Source: Flagellimonas olearia
GTDB taxonomy: Bacteria; Bacteroidota; Bacteroidia; Flavobacteriales; Flavobacteriaceae
DNA length: 64,000 nucleotides
Assembly: GCF_009184425.1 (NCBI RefSeq)
Contig: NZ_WELG01000001.1
Span: 1,797,870-1,861,869 of the forward strand
Reading direction: 5' to 3'
The notes below the pieces were generated by a model. That model worked only from the letters and a program-made list of their open reading frames with translations, was not told the DNA's origin and searched no databases. Below are positions 27,207-36,374 of this stretch, one piece after another; the stretch's first letter is position 1, and each line of letters begins with the position of its first letter. A program made the translations under genes and the position numbers.

Positions 27207-27280
27207 TGTCATTTTGAACCAGAGGCAAAATCCTGGAATCATTTCCCGGAGATCCACCACTTTTTTGGCTCAAAATGACA
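27207..27280. repeat. 74-bp palindromic element with 15-bp inverted ends (REP-like)
   Basis: The ends are TGTCATTTTGAACCA (27207-27221) and TGGCTCAAAATGACA (27266-27280); 14 of 15 positions pair. The inner part has a weak internal symmetry (GGAATCATTTCC). Dispersed palindromes beginning TGTCATTTCGA and ending TCGAAATGACA are common between genes in many Bacteroidota genomes; this looks like a diverged copy. I found no second copy in the window. It is placed between the starts/stops of secDF and mdh and does not overlap the secDF promoter. Confidence 0.6.
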
Positions 27281-27304
27281 CTTTATATGGTATCCTGACC
27301 TAAA

Positions 27305-28231
27305 TTACAGTTGGAGCAGTCCGTTGGTTTTTTTAACCCCTTCGGCACTTTCCTGCATCTTGGTCTTTTCGGCATCGCTAAGCTCAATCTCAACGATTTT
27401 CTCTATACCGTTTTTACCCAACAACACGGGAACTCCAATACAGATATCATCCAATCCATATTCTCCTTCCAAAAACGTGGAACATGGGTACATTTTCTTC
27501 TGGTCACATGCAATGGCCTGCACCAATCCGGAAACCGCAGCTCCGGGAGCGTACCAAGCACTGGTTCCCAACAACTTGGTCAATGTGGCGCCACCAACTT
27601 TGGTCTCTTCAACGACCCATTGCATTTTATCTTCGGAAAGGAATTCCGAAACTTTTACACTATTTCGTGTGGCATGTTCAATTAGAGGTACCATACCCAC
27701 GTCACTGTGTCCACCGATTACCATTCCATCCACATCAGAGATGGGTGCTTCAAGCGCTTCTGCCAATCTGTACTTGAAACGGGCACTGTCCAAAGCACCA
27801 CCCATACCAATGATTCTGTTCTTGGGAAGACCTGTGGCCTTGTGCACCAAATAGGTCATGGTATCCATAGGGTTACTCACTACAATGATGATGGTATTTG
27901 GGGAATGCTCCAAAAGGTTGGTAGCCACAGTCTTTACAATTCCTGCATTGATTCCTATAAGTTCTTCACGCGTCATTCCCGGTTTACGTGGAATTCCAGA
28001 GGTAATTACCGCAATATCACTCCCCGCTGTCTTGGAATAATCATTGGTGGTTCCGGTAATCTTGGTATCGAAACCATTCAAGGATGCCGTTTGCATCAAA
28101 TCCATGGCCTTTCCTTCGGCATACCCTTCCTTGATGTCCAACAAAACAACTTCCGATGCAAAATTTTTCATTGCAATATACTCCGCACAGCTTGCTCCAA
28201 CTGCGCCTGCTCCAACTACGGTAACTTTCAT
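27305..28231 (-). CDS. mdh: Malate dehydrogenase (LDH-like type)
   Basis: 308 residues; interconverts malate and oxaloacetate with NAD+ in the TCA cycle. The Rossmann motif GAGAVGASCAEYIA starts at residue 7. Substrate-specificity loop SGIPRKPGMTREEL carries the two arginines that favour dicarboxylates over lactate. VVSNPMDTMTYLV, the substrate arginine in GALDSARFKYRLAE, and the catalytic histidine in VIGGHSDVGMVPL are present. The gene is flanked by non-coding DNA on both sides (about 220-250 bp) and has a TAnnTTTG box upstream. Confidence 0.96.
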   Translation of the reverse strand: MKVTVVGAGAVGASCAEYIAMKNFASEVVLLDIKEGYAEGKAMDLMQTASLNGFDTKITGTTNDYSKTAGSDIAVITSGIPRKPGMTREELIGINAGIVKTVATNLLEHSPNTIIIVVSNPMDTMTYLVHKATGLPKNRIIGMGGALDSARFKYRLAEALEAPISDVDGMVIGGHSDVGMVPLIEHATRNSVKVSEFLSEDKMQWVVEETKVGGATLTKLLGTSAWYAPGAAVSGLVQAIACDQKKMYPCSTFLEGEYGLDDICIGVPVLLGKNGIEKIVEIELSDAEKTKMQESAEGVKKTNGLLQL

Positions 28232-28257
28232 GTTTATAGGTTTAAATTTTAATCGCT

Positions 28258-28265
28258 CAAAAATA
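28258..28265 (-). promoter_or_regulatory. Candidate -7 element for mdh
   Basis: CAAAAATA on the + strand reads TATTTTTG on the - strand, an exact TAnnTTTG match, 26 nt before the mdh start. At 19 nt further upstream the -33 position reads TTT rather than TTG. Confidence 0.45.
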
Positions 28266-28481
28266 AGGCATTTAGCCCAGAAAAAAACTGACTTTCACCA
28301 GTTTTAGTGCTTCAAATCTTGACACGTAACACAAATGGACAAAATCCATGAAATTGTTAACAAAATATGCAGTTCATCGAAGATATGGTCCAAATTGATC
28401 ATTGACATCACCCAGAATACAATAGTTTCCTACAAACCTGCGTTCTAATAGTCCCAAAATCAGTTTTAACCTACTTAACCT

Positions 28482-28853
28482 ATGAAGAAGCTCTTTTCAT
28501 TGCTGGCCGTAATAGGTATTGTTGCTTTGAGCAACTGTAGCCAAATACCAGAGAACAACGATCCCATATTGGGCATCTGGGCCAACACACAAACCTCTAC
28601 CATTGAGGGAAAAGGTTCCAGCACCACCCGCGAAGAATGGATTTTCAATGATGTTTACCTTGGAAGATACCAGAGCTATTCCAATTCCAAACTGGTTTTT
28701 TATACCGATTTTAAATGGTCCGAAGAAAACGGCACCTACTCCATAATTTACGGTGACCCACAGGTTACCGATATCACGGTCAATTTAGAACATGCAAGCG
28801 ACCCTGAGATTTTAACCCTGGAAAATGGTTCGGTCTTTGCCACCAGGGATTAA
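28482..28853 (+). CDS. Small lipoprotein, possibly lipocalin-like
   Basis: 123 residues. The signal peptide ends in lipobox LSNC (C about 19). The mature part contains DPILGIWANTQTS near its N-terminus and then alternating strands (EEWIFNDVYLGRYQSYSNS, DFKWSEENGTYSIIY), a layout like lipocalin-type small envelope lipoproteins whose first strand has a G-x-W motif (here GIW). The domain call is weak. Monocistronic: 240 bp of upstream non-coding DNA and a terminator directly downstream. Confidence 0.55.
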   Translation: MKKLFSLLAVIGIVALSNCSQIPENNDPILGIWANTQTSTIEGKGSSTTREEWIFNDVYLGRYQSYSNSKLVFYTDFKWSEENGTYSIIYGDPQVTDITVNLEHASDPEILTLENGSVFATRD

Positions 28854-28878
28854 CTGGCAAGACTACCTATATGAGAAT

Positions 28879-28908
28879 AAAAGGCCCCAACATAGTTGGG
28901 GCCTTTTT
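28879..28908 (+). terminator. Rho-independent terminator after the small lipoprotein
   Basis: AAAAGGCCCCAAC (28879-28891) pairs with GTTGGGGCCTTTT (28895-28907) over a three-base loop, followed by Ts. It may also act on the converging gene at 28946. Confidence 0.88.
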
Positions 28909-28945
28909 AATTGACATGGGTCAAACGGTCGGTTATATTTTCGGT

Positions 28946-29959
28946 TTATCTAAACCCAAAGTTTACTCCAAAGGTAAAGGTGTTGAATTCCCCTATGTTG
29001 TAATCGGCATTGAGCCTGAAAAATCCCAGTTTTAGTTTGGTGCCGACATTGGCCACCACTCCGCTAACTTTATTGCTGATTTTGAACGGGTCTTCGTAAG
29101 TGGTCTGGAATGGTCCGGACTGCACTTGGTAGGTTCCCAAAACATCCGTGTCGGATTTTCCGGTGATGTATCCCAATCCACCATAGAAATTGATTACAGG
29201 CAAGCGTGTGGACGCCACAGCGCTGAAATTCCATGAGCTGAACTTGGCATCGATACGTTGGTTTTCCCCATCAATGACATCGGTATTGGTAAAATCATAT
29301 TCCCCGCTTAAATTGGTATACCCGATTACCGCGGAAATGGCAACGGGAAGTATCTTATCGGCCGGAAGGTGTTTGGTGAAATCGTGTTGGATTCCAAATC
29401 CAAAGAGACCAATCTTCACATCATCCGTATTGATTTTGGGCAAAAACCGTGCTTTCACTTCGGTTCCCTTGATGAGGCCTACGCTGGCCTGAATGTATCC
29501 TGAAGGCACAAAGTTGAGGTCCTCGGAAGCCAAACCGGACGGCAATTCAAAGTCTACGCGTTCCGTAACACCGGGAGCTATCTCTGCTTCCACGTACACC
29601 CCTACTCCCTGAATATCCCCCAAAGCGGTGGATACCAATTTGGATGTGCTTCCATCTTCAAACTGGAGGTTTTCATAATCGTTCGTATCCAGAGTGAACG
29701 CTTTTTTGTTGTCTTTGTTCTTGAATCCTGTGAGGTTTCCAATAATTGAAATCTCGAAACCGCCCAAGGGCTTTGCATCGGCCGTATTATACCATCCGTT
29801 GGAGATGCTATAAACCCCGGCTTCGGTAACTGGATTTAACCATGCTGTGGTAAACCGTTCGGCATCATCGAGCCCTGCGGCCAGAATGTCGTTGAGGTTG
29901 GATTGGGCCATTGCCAAGGAAAAATTGCACAATGACACCAAAAGAATTATTCTTTTCAT
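28946..29959 (-). CDS. Outer-membrane beta-barrel protein, DUF6588-like
   Basis: 337 residues. The signal peptide ends at LAMAQ. The mature protein begins SNLNDILAAGLDDAERFTTA and continues with VYSISNGWYNTADAKPLGGF, which I recall as the start of DUF6588-type proteins of Bacteroidota. The rest is alternating beta strands (GYIQASVGLIKGTEVKARF, KIGLFGFGIQHDF, NFYGGLGYITGKSD) ending in an aromatic-rich strand FTFGVNFGFR, as expected for a barrel of about 12-14 strands. Function unknown. No obvious operon partner. Confidence 0.7.
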   Translation of the reverse strand: MKRIILLVSLCNFSLAMAQSNLNDILAAGLDDAERFTTAWLNPVTEAGVYSISNGWYNTADAKPLGGFEISIIGNLTGFKNKDNKKAFTLDTNDYENLQFEDGSTSKLVSTALGDIQGVGVYVEAEIAPGVTERVDFELPSGLASEDLNFVPSGYIQASVGLIKGTEVKARFLPKINTDDVKIGLFGFGIQHDFTKHLPADKILPVAISAVIGYTNLSGEYDFTNTDVIDGENQRIDAKFSSWNFSAVASTRLPVINFYGGLGYITGKSDTDVLGTYQVQSGPFQTTYEDPFKISNKVSGVVANVGTKLKLGFFRLNADYNIGEFNTFTFGVNFGFR

Positions 29960-29982
29960 TTTGTAAAATTTTTCCTAAAACT

Positions 29983-30012
29983 AAAAAACTCGCCTTTTTG
30001 GGGCGAGTTTTT
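29983..30012 (-). terminator. Rho-independent terminator after gyrB
   Basis: AAAAACTCGCC (29984-29994) pairs with GGGCGAGTTTTT (30001-30012), ending the leftward gyrB transcript 20 nt after its stop and just upstream of the next gene's start. Confidence 0.85.
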
Positions 30013-30031
30013 GTTGTGAAACGGTTGTTAT

Positions 30032-31972
30032 CTATGCATCTATGTTGGCATAGACGGCATTTTTCTCTATAAATTCCCTCCTTGGAGGCACCTCATCACC
30101 CATCAGCATGGAGAAGATTCGGTCAGATTCCGTGGCATTGTCTATAGTTACTTGGCGCAACGTCCTAAACTCGGGATTCATGGTGGTATCCCATAACTGT
30201 TCAGCATTCATTTCACCAAGACCTTTGTAGCGTTGGATACTTGCCCCACCGCTCATGGACTCAATGATTTGATCCCTTTCCTTGTCATTCCAAGCATAGC
30301 GTCTTTTGGCACCTTTCTTTACCAAGTACAATGGTGGAGTGGCAATATATACGTGTCCACCCTCAATCAATTCACGCATGTATCGGAAAAAGAACGTAAG
30401 AATCAAGGTTTCAATGTGGCTACCATCCACATCCGCATCACACATGATTACGACTTTATGGTAGCGTAGCTTGCCCAAGTTCAACGCCTTGCTATCTTCT
30501 TCGGTACCAATGGTCACCCCAAGCGCGGTATAAATATTCTTGATTTCCTCGTTTTCGAAGACCTTGTGTTGCATGGCCTTTTCAACATTGAGGATTTTAC
30601 CCCGAAGTGGCAGGATGGCTTGAAAGTTCCTATCCCTACCTTGTTTGGCCGTACCTCCCGCGGAATCTCCCTCCACCAAGAACACTTCGCACTTGGTAGG
30701 GTCCTGTTCCGAACAATCCGAAAGTTTTCCAGGCAACCCCCCCACACTCATGGGGTTTTTACGCTGCACCAACTCACGGGCCTTGGCAGCTGCATGTCTT
30801 GCCTGTGCGGCCAGCTTTACTTTCTCTACAATCTGTTTGGCATCTTCAGGATGTTCTTCCAGATAATCGCTCAACATTTCAGAAACGGCCTGGCTAACGG
30901 CACTGGTCACCTCGCGGTTACCCAGCTTGGTCTTGGTCTGCCCTTCAAATTGGGGTTCTGCCACCTTTACGGACACAATGGCCGTAAGTCCTTCCCTAAA
31001 ATCGTCGCCGGATATTTCAAACTTCAGCTTGTCCAACATACCGGAGTTATCGGCATATTTCTTTAGTGTGGTGGTAAGACCCCTTCTAAAACCGGACAAG
31101 TGGGTACCTCCTTCGTGGGTATTGATATTGTTCACATAAGAATGGAGGTTTTCCGTATACCCTGTGTTGTAGACCATGGCCACTTCAACAGGGATTCCGT
31201 TTTTCTCTCCTTCCATGGAGATCACACTTTGGATCAAGGGTTCACGGTTTCCATCCAGGAATTTGATGAATTCCTTCAATCCTTCTTCGGAGTGGAAGGT
31301 TTCGGAAATAAACTCTCCTTTATCGTCCTTGTGACGCTTATCCGTCAATGTAATGGTGATGCCTTTGTTCAAATAGGCCAGTTCACGCATTCTATTGGAT
31401 AGGGTTTCGTAGCTATACTCCGTGGTTTGGGTGAAAATGGTGTCGTCTGGCACAAAAGTGACGATGGTACCGGTTTCATTACTGTCCCCAACACTTTTGA
31501 CCGGGTACAGTGTTTTTCCCCTTTTGTATTCCTGCTCCCAAATCTTACCTTCACGGTAGACGGTTGCCTTCAAATGTTTTGAAAGTGCGTTCACACAGGA
31601 TACCCCGACCCCGTGAAGACCCCCGGATACCTTATACGAGTCCTTGTCGAACTTACCCCCGGCACCAATCTTGGTCATGACTACTTCCAAGGCAGATACG
31701 CCTTCTTTTTTATGCAAGCCTACAGGGATACCCCTTCCGTTATCCTTGGTGGTGATGGAGTTGTCCTCGTTGATGACTACATCAATGGTATCACAATATC
31801 CAGCCATGGCCTCATCGATGGAGTTGTCCACTACTTCATATACCAAATGGTGCAATCCTCTGACCCCTACATCGCCAATATACATGGAAGGTCTCATACG
31901 TACGTGCTCCATACCCTCAAGGGCCTGGATACTATCCGCCGAGTACTGTTTTTTATTCGCTTCTTCGCTCAT
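30032..31972 (-). CDS. gyrB: DNA gyrase subunit B
   Basis: 646 residues, the length of the non-inserted GyrB type (E. coli GyrB, 804, carries an extra insertion). With GyrA it introduces negative supercoils. The GHKL ATPase has EVVDNSIDEAMAG, DNGRGIPVG and GGLHGVGVSCVNALS; the transducer has the QTKTKLGNREV segment; the Toprim domain has VEGDSAGGTAKQGRDR and DADVDGSHIETL; the C-terminal domain has RYKGLGEMNAEQLWDTTM. It could be confused with ParE, but the sequence start KKQYSADSIQALEGMEHVRM and QTKTKLG favour GyrB. Confidence 0.95.
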   Translation of the reverse strand: MSEEANKKQYSADSIQALEGMEHVRMRPSMYIGDVGVRGLHHLVYEVVDNSIDEAMAGYCDTIDVVINEDNSITTKDNGRGIPVGLHKKEGVSALEVVMTKIGAGGKFDKDSYKVSGGLHGVGVSCVNALSKHLKATVYREGKIWEQEYKRGKTLYPVKSVGDSNETGTIVTFVPDDTIFTQTTEYSYETLSNRMRELAYLNKGITITLTDKRHKDDKGEFISETFHSEEGLKEFIKFLDGNREPLIQSVISMEGEKNGIPVEVAMVYNTGYTENLHSYVNNINTHEGGTHLSGFRRGLTTTLKKYADNSGMLDKLKFEISGDDFREGLTAIVSVKVAEPQFEGQTKTKLGNREVTSAVSQAVSEMLSDYLEEHPEDAKQIVEKVKLAAQARHAAAKARELVQRKNPMSVGGLPGKLSDCSEQDPTKCEVFLVEGDSAGGTAKQGRDRNFQAILPLRGKILNVEKAMQHKVFENEEIKNIYTALGVTIGTEEDSKALNLGKLRYHKVVIMCDADVDGSHIETLILTFFFRYMRELIEGGHVYIATPPLYLVKKGAKRRYAWNDKERDQIIESMSGGASIQRYKGLGEMNAEQLWDTTMNPEFRTLRQVTIDNATESDRIFSMLMGDEVPPRREFIEKNAVYANIDA

Positions 31973-32008
31973 ATATTCTTGTGTTTGCCTTCAAATTTTC
32001 AAATCCTA

Positions 32009-32016
32009 CAAATATA
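32009..32016 (-). promoter_or_regulatory. Candidate -7 element for gyrB
   Basis: CAAATATA on the + strand reads TATATTTG on the - strand, an exact TAnnTTTG match 36 nt before the gyrB start codon. The -33 box is not convincing. Confidence 0.45.
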
Positions 32017-32131
32017 AGTAATACCCTTATGAAATAGGCCCTTGAAGCCTCTTGAACCCCCTAAGTTATCAACAAAAAAATGTGGAAAACCAACAACTTC
32101 CCGGTCTGCACAACCAAAGCGTAACAAAAAC

Positions 32132-32158
32132 AAAAAGCCCCTTATCCAAGGGGCTTTT
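32132..32158 (-). terminator. Rho-independent terminator after asnB
   Basis: AAAAGCCCCTT (32133-32143) pairs with AAGGGGCTTTT (32148-32158) over a four-base loop with flanking A-run, about 60 nt after the asnB stop. Confidence 0.82.
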
Positions 32159-32215
32159 CCGACTAATTGAAAATGAAACAAAACAACATCTTCCTTCTAC
32201 ATAATCTTAAAATTC

Positions 32216-33886
32216 TTATTTAACATAGGCATCGGTGTGCACATTGGCCACAGCCCTACCTGATGGGTCGTTCATGTTCTTGAAGGCCTCGTCCCACTCC
32301 AGTGCGATCTTGGTGCTACAGGCCACGGAAGGCTCTTGTGGCACACTCAACGCTGCCGCATCGGAAGGGAAGTGACTTTCAAAAATGGAACGGTAATAGT
32401 ATTCTTCCTTGGACGTTGGGGTCTGGATAGGAAATTTAAAGTGGGCGTTGGCCAATTGCTCATCGCTCACCTCTTCCTGTACCATGCTCTTCAACGTGTC
32501 TATCCAGCTGTATCCAACACCATCTGAAAACTGTTCTTTTTGTCTCCAGGCCACACTTTTGGGCAAGTAGGATTCAAATGCTTTACGCACCACCCATTTC
32601 TCCATACGCTCTCCATTGATCATCTTATCTTTTGGGTTGATTCGCATGGCCACATCCATGAATTCCTTGTCCAAAAACGGAACTCGGCCCTCTATGCCCC
32701 ATGCCGCCAAGGATTTGTTGGCACGAAGACAATCATACATGTGGAGCTTATCCAATTTTCGTACGGTTTCCTCATGGAAATCTTTTGGACTTGGTGCCTT
32801 GTGGAAATACAGGTACCCACCAAAAAGCTCATCAGCGCCTTCTCCTGACAGGACCATTTTTATTCCCATAGACTTAATGACCCTGGCCATTAGATACATG
32901 GGCGTGGAGGCCCTAATGGTGGTAATATCGTAGGTTTCCAAGTTATAGACCACATCCTTGATGGCATCCAAGCCTTCTTGAATGGTGAATTTTATTTCGT
33001 GGTGTACGGTCCCTATATGATCGGCCACTTTTTGGGCAGCGGCCAAATCCGGCGAACCTTCCAATCCTACCGAGAAAGAGTGCAATTGTGGCCACCATGC
33101 ATCGGCAGTATCACCAGACTCAATACGCTTTTGGGAATATCTTTTGGCGATAGCGGAGGTAACCGAGGAATCCAATCCTCCGGACAATAGAACCCCATAA
33201 GGCACATCGGACATCAACTGACGGTGCACCGCATCTTCCAAAGCTTTTTTCACCTCGGCAATGCTGGTCTCGTTTTCCTTAACGGCCTCATAGTCCATCC
33301 AATCCCTCTGGTACCATCTTTTAAATTCGCCATCGGAGCTGTGTAAGTAATGTCCGGGAGGAAAAAGCTCTATTTTGGAGCATGTTCCTTCCAAAGCTTT
33401 CAATTCCGAGGCCACATAAAAGGTCCCGTTCTTGTCCCATCCAATATATAGGGGAATAATTCCCATGTGATCTCTGGCGATGAAATATTCATCCTTCTCA
33501 CTATCATAAATGGCAAAACCAAAAATGCCGTTCATCTCATCGATAAAGTCCACTCCTTTTTTCTGATAGAGTGCCAAAATCACCTCACAGTCGGATTCAG
33601 TTTTGAACTCGTACTCTCCTTCAAACTGTTTTCTGAGTTCCCTATGGTTATATATTTCGCCATTGGCAGCCAAAACCAGCTTGCCGTCGGCACTGAACAA
33701 AGGTTGCTTTCCTGAAGCTGGATCTACAATGGCCAATCGCTCATGGGCCAAAATAGCTTTGTCATCTGCATAAATTCCACTCCAATCCGGACCTCTGTGC
33801 CTAACTTTTTTTGACATCTCCAGTAATTGTGGTCTAAGTACCTCTGTACTTTCCTTCACATCAAATGCGCATACAATTCCACACAT
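32216..33886 (-). CDS. asnB: Asparagine synthase B (glutamine-hydrolysing)
   Basis: 556 residues, close to E. coli AsnB (554). It makes asparagine from aspartate, ATP and glutamine. The N-terminal Ntn-amidotransferase domain begins MCGIVCAF with catalytic Cys2 after Met removal; RHRGPDWSG, HERLAIVDP and NGEIYNHREL bind glutamine. The synthetase domain has the PPi loop LLSGGLDSSVTSAI and VLSGEGADELFGGYLYFHKA, plus the EGRVPFLDKEFMDVAM region. Complete, with an ATG start that fixes the essential Cys. A terminator follows at 32132. Confidence 0.96.
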   Translation of the reverse strand: MCGIVCAFDVKESTEVLRPQLLEMSKKVRHRGPDWSGIYADDKAILAHERLAIVDPASGKQPLFSADGKLVLAANGEIYNHRELRKQFEGEYEFKTESDCEVILALYQKKGVDFIDEMNGIFGFAIYDSEKDEYFIARDHMGIIPLYIGWDKNGTFYVASELKALEGTCSKIELFPPGHYLHSSDGEFKRWYQRDWMDYEAVKENETSIAEVKKALEDAVHRQLMSDVPYGVLLSGGLDSSVTSAIAKRYSQKRIESGDTADAWWPQLHSFSVGLEGSPDLAAAQKVADHIGTVHHEIKFTIQEGLDAIKDVVYNLETYDITTIRASTPMYLMARVIKSMGIKMVLSGEGADELFGGYLYFHKAPSPKDFHEETVRKLDKLHMYDCLRANKSLAAWGIEGRVPFLDKEFMDVAMRINPKDKMINGERMEKWVVRKAFESYLPKSVAWRQKEQFSDGVGYSWIDTLKSMVQEEVSDEQLANAHFKFPIQTPTSKEEYYYRSIFESHFPSDAAALSVPQEPSVACSTKIALEWDEAFKNMNDPSGRAVANVHTDAYVK

Positions 33887-34098
33887 AAATCGAGTATTAG
33901 TAACAATTTCTATGCAAATATGACCCTATATGTTTTCAAATAAAATAAATAATCAATATTTAATTTCATTATGTTACATTTAAGTAGATATATAAGACGT
34001 ATTGAAAGCACATATTGGGTTTTTATTGAAAAATTGAACACTTTGTAAGGTTCCTAAATTTTAACGTCTCTTTATTAAAACAGCTTGTGTTTACATCC

Positions 34099-34106
34099 TA
34101 GTTTTG
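34099..34106 (+). promoter_or_regulatory. Candidate -7 element for the DUF2911 gene
   Basis: TAGTTTTG matches TAnnTTTG exactly and ends 21 nt before the ATG at 34128. Because it lies inside the alternative upstream TTG frame, it also argues for the ATG start. Confidence 0.5.
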
Positions 34107-34127
34107 AAAACAACTAAAATCGCAATC

Positions 34128-34658
34128 ATGAAAAATGTATTCTTATTTACTTTTTTAACCTTGGCGTTGGTATTTACTTCTGAGCTAACGGCACAGAACT
34201 TCAGTGGATTGGACAAAAGTCCGGCCGATATTGCCACCTATCCTACCAGCTATAGGGAATCCGACAAAGCCATAAAAGTCATTTACAGTCGTCCTCAATT
34301 GAAAGGACGCAGCATTTCAGAGCTTGCCCCTGCCGGAAAGGTATGGAGGACCGGAGCCAACGAATGCACGGAAGTCATTCTGTACAAGGATGCCAACATT
34401 GGTGGAAAAACCGTTAAAGCAGGTACCTATTCGCTTTTCACCATTCCCGGTGATGACGAATGGACGGTTATCCTGAACAGTAACTTGAACCAATGGGGTG
34501 CCTACTCGTATGATAGTGCTGCCGATGTGGCAAGGGTTACCGCAAAAGCCGGTACCGATGATGAGGAATTGGAGGCTTTTTCCATCACTTTTGAGGATGA
34601 AGGCGACATGGTCTTGGGATGGGGAACCACCCGTGTTTTCTTGCCTATCAGCTATTAA
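34128..34658 (+). CDS. DUF2911 family secreted protein
   Basis: 176 residues from the ATG at 34128; a TTG at 34104 would place the start inside the -7 element. The signal peptide ends at ELTAQ. The DUF2911 domain fills the mature protein: IKVIYSRPQLKGRSISELAP, GKVWRTGANECTEVILYKD, GGKTVKAGTYSLFTIPGDDE and WTVILNSNLNQWGAYSYDS. This is a beta-sandwich family of unknown function found mainly in Bacteroidota and predicted to be periplasmic or secreted. Single gene with its own promoter and terminator. Confidence 0.88.
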   Translation: MKNVFLFTFLTLALVFTSELTAQNFSGLDKSPADIATYPTSYRESDKAIKVIYSRPQLKGRSISELAPAGKVWRTGANECTEVILYKDANIGGKTVKAGTYSLFTIPGDDEWTVILNSNLNQWGAYSYDSAADVARVTAKAGTDDEELEAFSITFEDEGDMVLGWGTTRVFLPISY

Positions 34659-34679
34659 AATCCATTGCTATGAAAAAGG

Positions 34680-34706
34680 AAAAGGAGGCATAAGCCTCCT
34701 TTTTTT
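34680..34706. terminator. Bidirectional rho-independent terminator
   Basis: AAAAGGAGGC (34680-34689) pairs with GCCTCCTTTT (34694-34703) over ATAA, followed by more Ts. It touches the stop codon of the convergent amidohydrolase gene. Confidence 0.82.
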
Positions 34707-36324
34707 ATTTCACTTGTTTTCCCGCAACATAAACTTGATCTGCCGTCAGTTGGGGAACCTGCTCTATGGGAACGCTCATAATATCCTCACTCAAAATCAC
34801 AAAGTCTGCAAGTTTCCCGGGTTCTATGCTCCCCTTCTCTTGTTCCTCAAAGTTGGAATGGGCCGCCCAAATGGTCATTCCTTTTAAGGTTTCTTCACGG
34901 GACAGGGCGTTTTCCATTTGAAATCCTCCTTCGGGATAGTTATTGACATCCTTCCGGGCCACGGCAGCATAAAAGGTTAGGAACGGACTCACTTGCTCTA
35001 CGGGAAAATCAGTTCCCAAAGCCACCGTTCCCGCTTTGTCCAGTAACTCTTTGAAGGCATAGGCCCCTTTTACGCGATCTGGCCCCAAACGGTCCTCGGC
35101 CCAATACATATCGCTGGTGGCATGGGTAGGTTGTACGGATGGAATGATTCCTTTTTCAAAATAATCGAAATCCACAGGAGAGATTACCTGTGCATGTTCC
35201 ACCTTCCAACGACGGTCTTGTTTTCCTTCCAAGGCCTTTTCATAGGCCCGTAGTACCACTACATTGGCCGAATCCCCAATAGCATGGGTATTCATTTGAT
35301 AATCCGATGCTGCAATACGCTCTGCCAGAGCCCCAATCTGGTCTACCGGAGTGACCATGGCCCCATAATGGCCAGGCTGATCGGAATAGGGAGCCCTTAG
35401 CGCCGCCCCTCTAGACCCCAATGCACCATCACCATATACTTTTACGGAGCGTACATTCAATTTATCAGTTTTAATGATTCCCTTGTTCAGGAAATAATCC
35501 AAGTTGTCCGGAGAACTGCTCACCATGGCGTATACCCGAATGGACAAATCCCCAGCTTGCTGCAAACTATCAATGAGCTCGATGGTCCCTCGGTCCAAAC
35601 CAGCATCATCCACTGTGGTCAATCCATAATCGAAACATAATTTTTCGGCATCCTTTAGCGCCTGGATTTGAGCTTCCCTTGCAGGTTCTGGCATAATGGC
35701 ATAGACCATTCCCATGGGACCATCCACCAAAACCCCTGTCAATTCCCCATCTTTTTTGATGATATCACCCCCTACAGCCTTAGTTTCCGAAGTGATTTCG
35801 GCCAAATCCAAAGCCTTTTGGTTGACCAAAATTGCATGTCCGTCAATTCGGTTCAGTACAACGGGCGTATCCGGAAACAATTCATCCAATCTGTCCTTAG
35901 TGGGAAACTCCTTCACTTCCCAATCGTTCTGGTCCCATCCCCTTCCGTAAATAAAATCGGCTGGGCGTTCTTTTTGAAAGGCCACCACCTTATCCAATAT
36001 TTCCTCAAAACTGGTGGTCCCTACCAAATCCACTACTTGTTGGTTTAGTCCCAATGCATAAAAATGGCAATGGGCATCAATAAAACCGGGAACAATGGTC
36101 TTGCCTTTGGCATCCAGTTCTTCCTTGGCGGTATATTTTTGATAGATGTCCGCAGTTTCCGTCACGGCCACAAATTTTCCATCTTTGATGGCCATACAAC
36201 AGGCCTTGGAAAAATCGCCATCAACGGTATAAATATTGGCATTGTAAACAATTAGGTCCACTTCTTCTTTTGGGTTACAGGCCAAGAAGAAACCTATGGA
36301 TAACAGGAGGATATACTTTTTCAT
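34705..36324 (-). CDS. Amidohydrolase family 3 (YtcJ-like) lipoprotein
   Basis: 539 residues from the ATG at 36324 (a TTG at 36345 would add seven residues in front of a complete lipoprotein signal). The lipobox is FLAC at about C16. The metal-dependent hydrolase fold of the YtcJ/amidohydrolase-3 group follows: GKTIVPGFIDAHCHFYAL (metal-binding HxH), GRGWDQNDWEV, VDDAGLDRGTIEL, MNTHAIGDSANVVVLRAYE, VQPTHATSDM and LGTDFPVEQVSPF (metal Asp). Substrates of the family are imides, amides or deaminated rings; none can be assigned. As a lipoprotein it would work outside the cytoplasm, which is unusual enough to note but common in Flavobacteriia. Confidence 0.87.
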   Translation of the reverse strand: MKKYILLLSIGFFLACNPKEEVDLIVYNANIYTVDGDFSKACCMAIKDGKFVAVTETADIYQKYTAKEELDAKGKTIVPGFIDAHCHFYALGLNQQVVDLVGTTSFEEILDKVVAFQKERPADFIYGRGWDQNDWEVKEFPTKDRLDELFPDTPVVLNRIDGHAILVNQKALDLAEITSETKAVGGDIIKKDGELTGVLVDGPMGMVYAIMPEPAREAQIQALKDAEKLCFDYGLTTVDDAGLDRGTIELIDSLQQAGDLSIRVYAMVSSSPDNLDYFLNKGIIKTDKLNVRSVKVYGDGALGSRGAALRAPYSDQPGHYGAMVTPVDQIGALAERIAASDYQMNTHAIGDSANVVVLRAYEKALEGKQDRRWKVEHAQVISPVDFDYFEKGIIPSVQPTHATSDMYWAEDRLGPDRVKGAYAFKELLDKAGTVALGTDFPVEQVSPFLTFYAAVARKDVNNYPEGGFQMENALSREETLKGMTIWAAHSNFEEQEKGSIEPGKLADFVILSEDIMSVPIEQVPQLTADQVYVAGKQVK

Positions 36325-36374
36325 GGAACGGATGGTTTCCTCCAAAAATAGAAAATGTAGGGAATATTCAAGGG

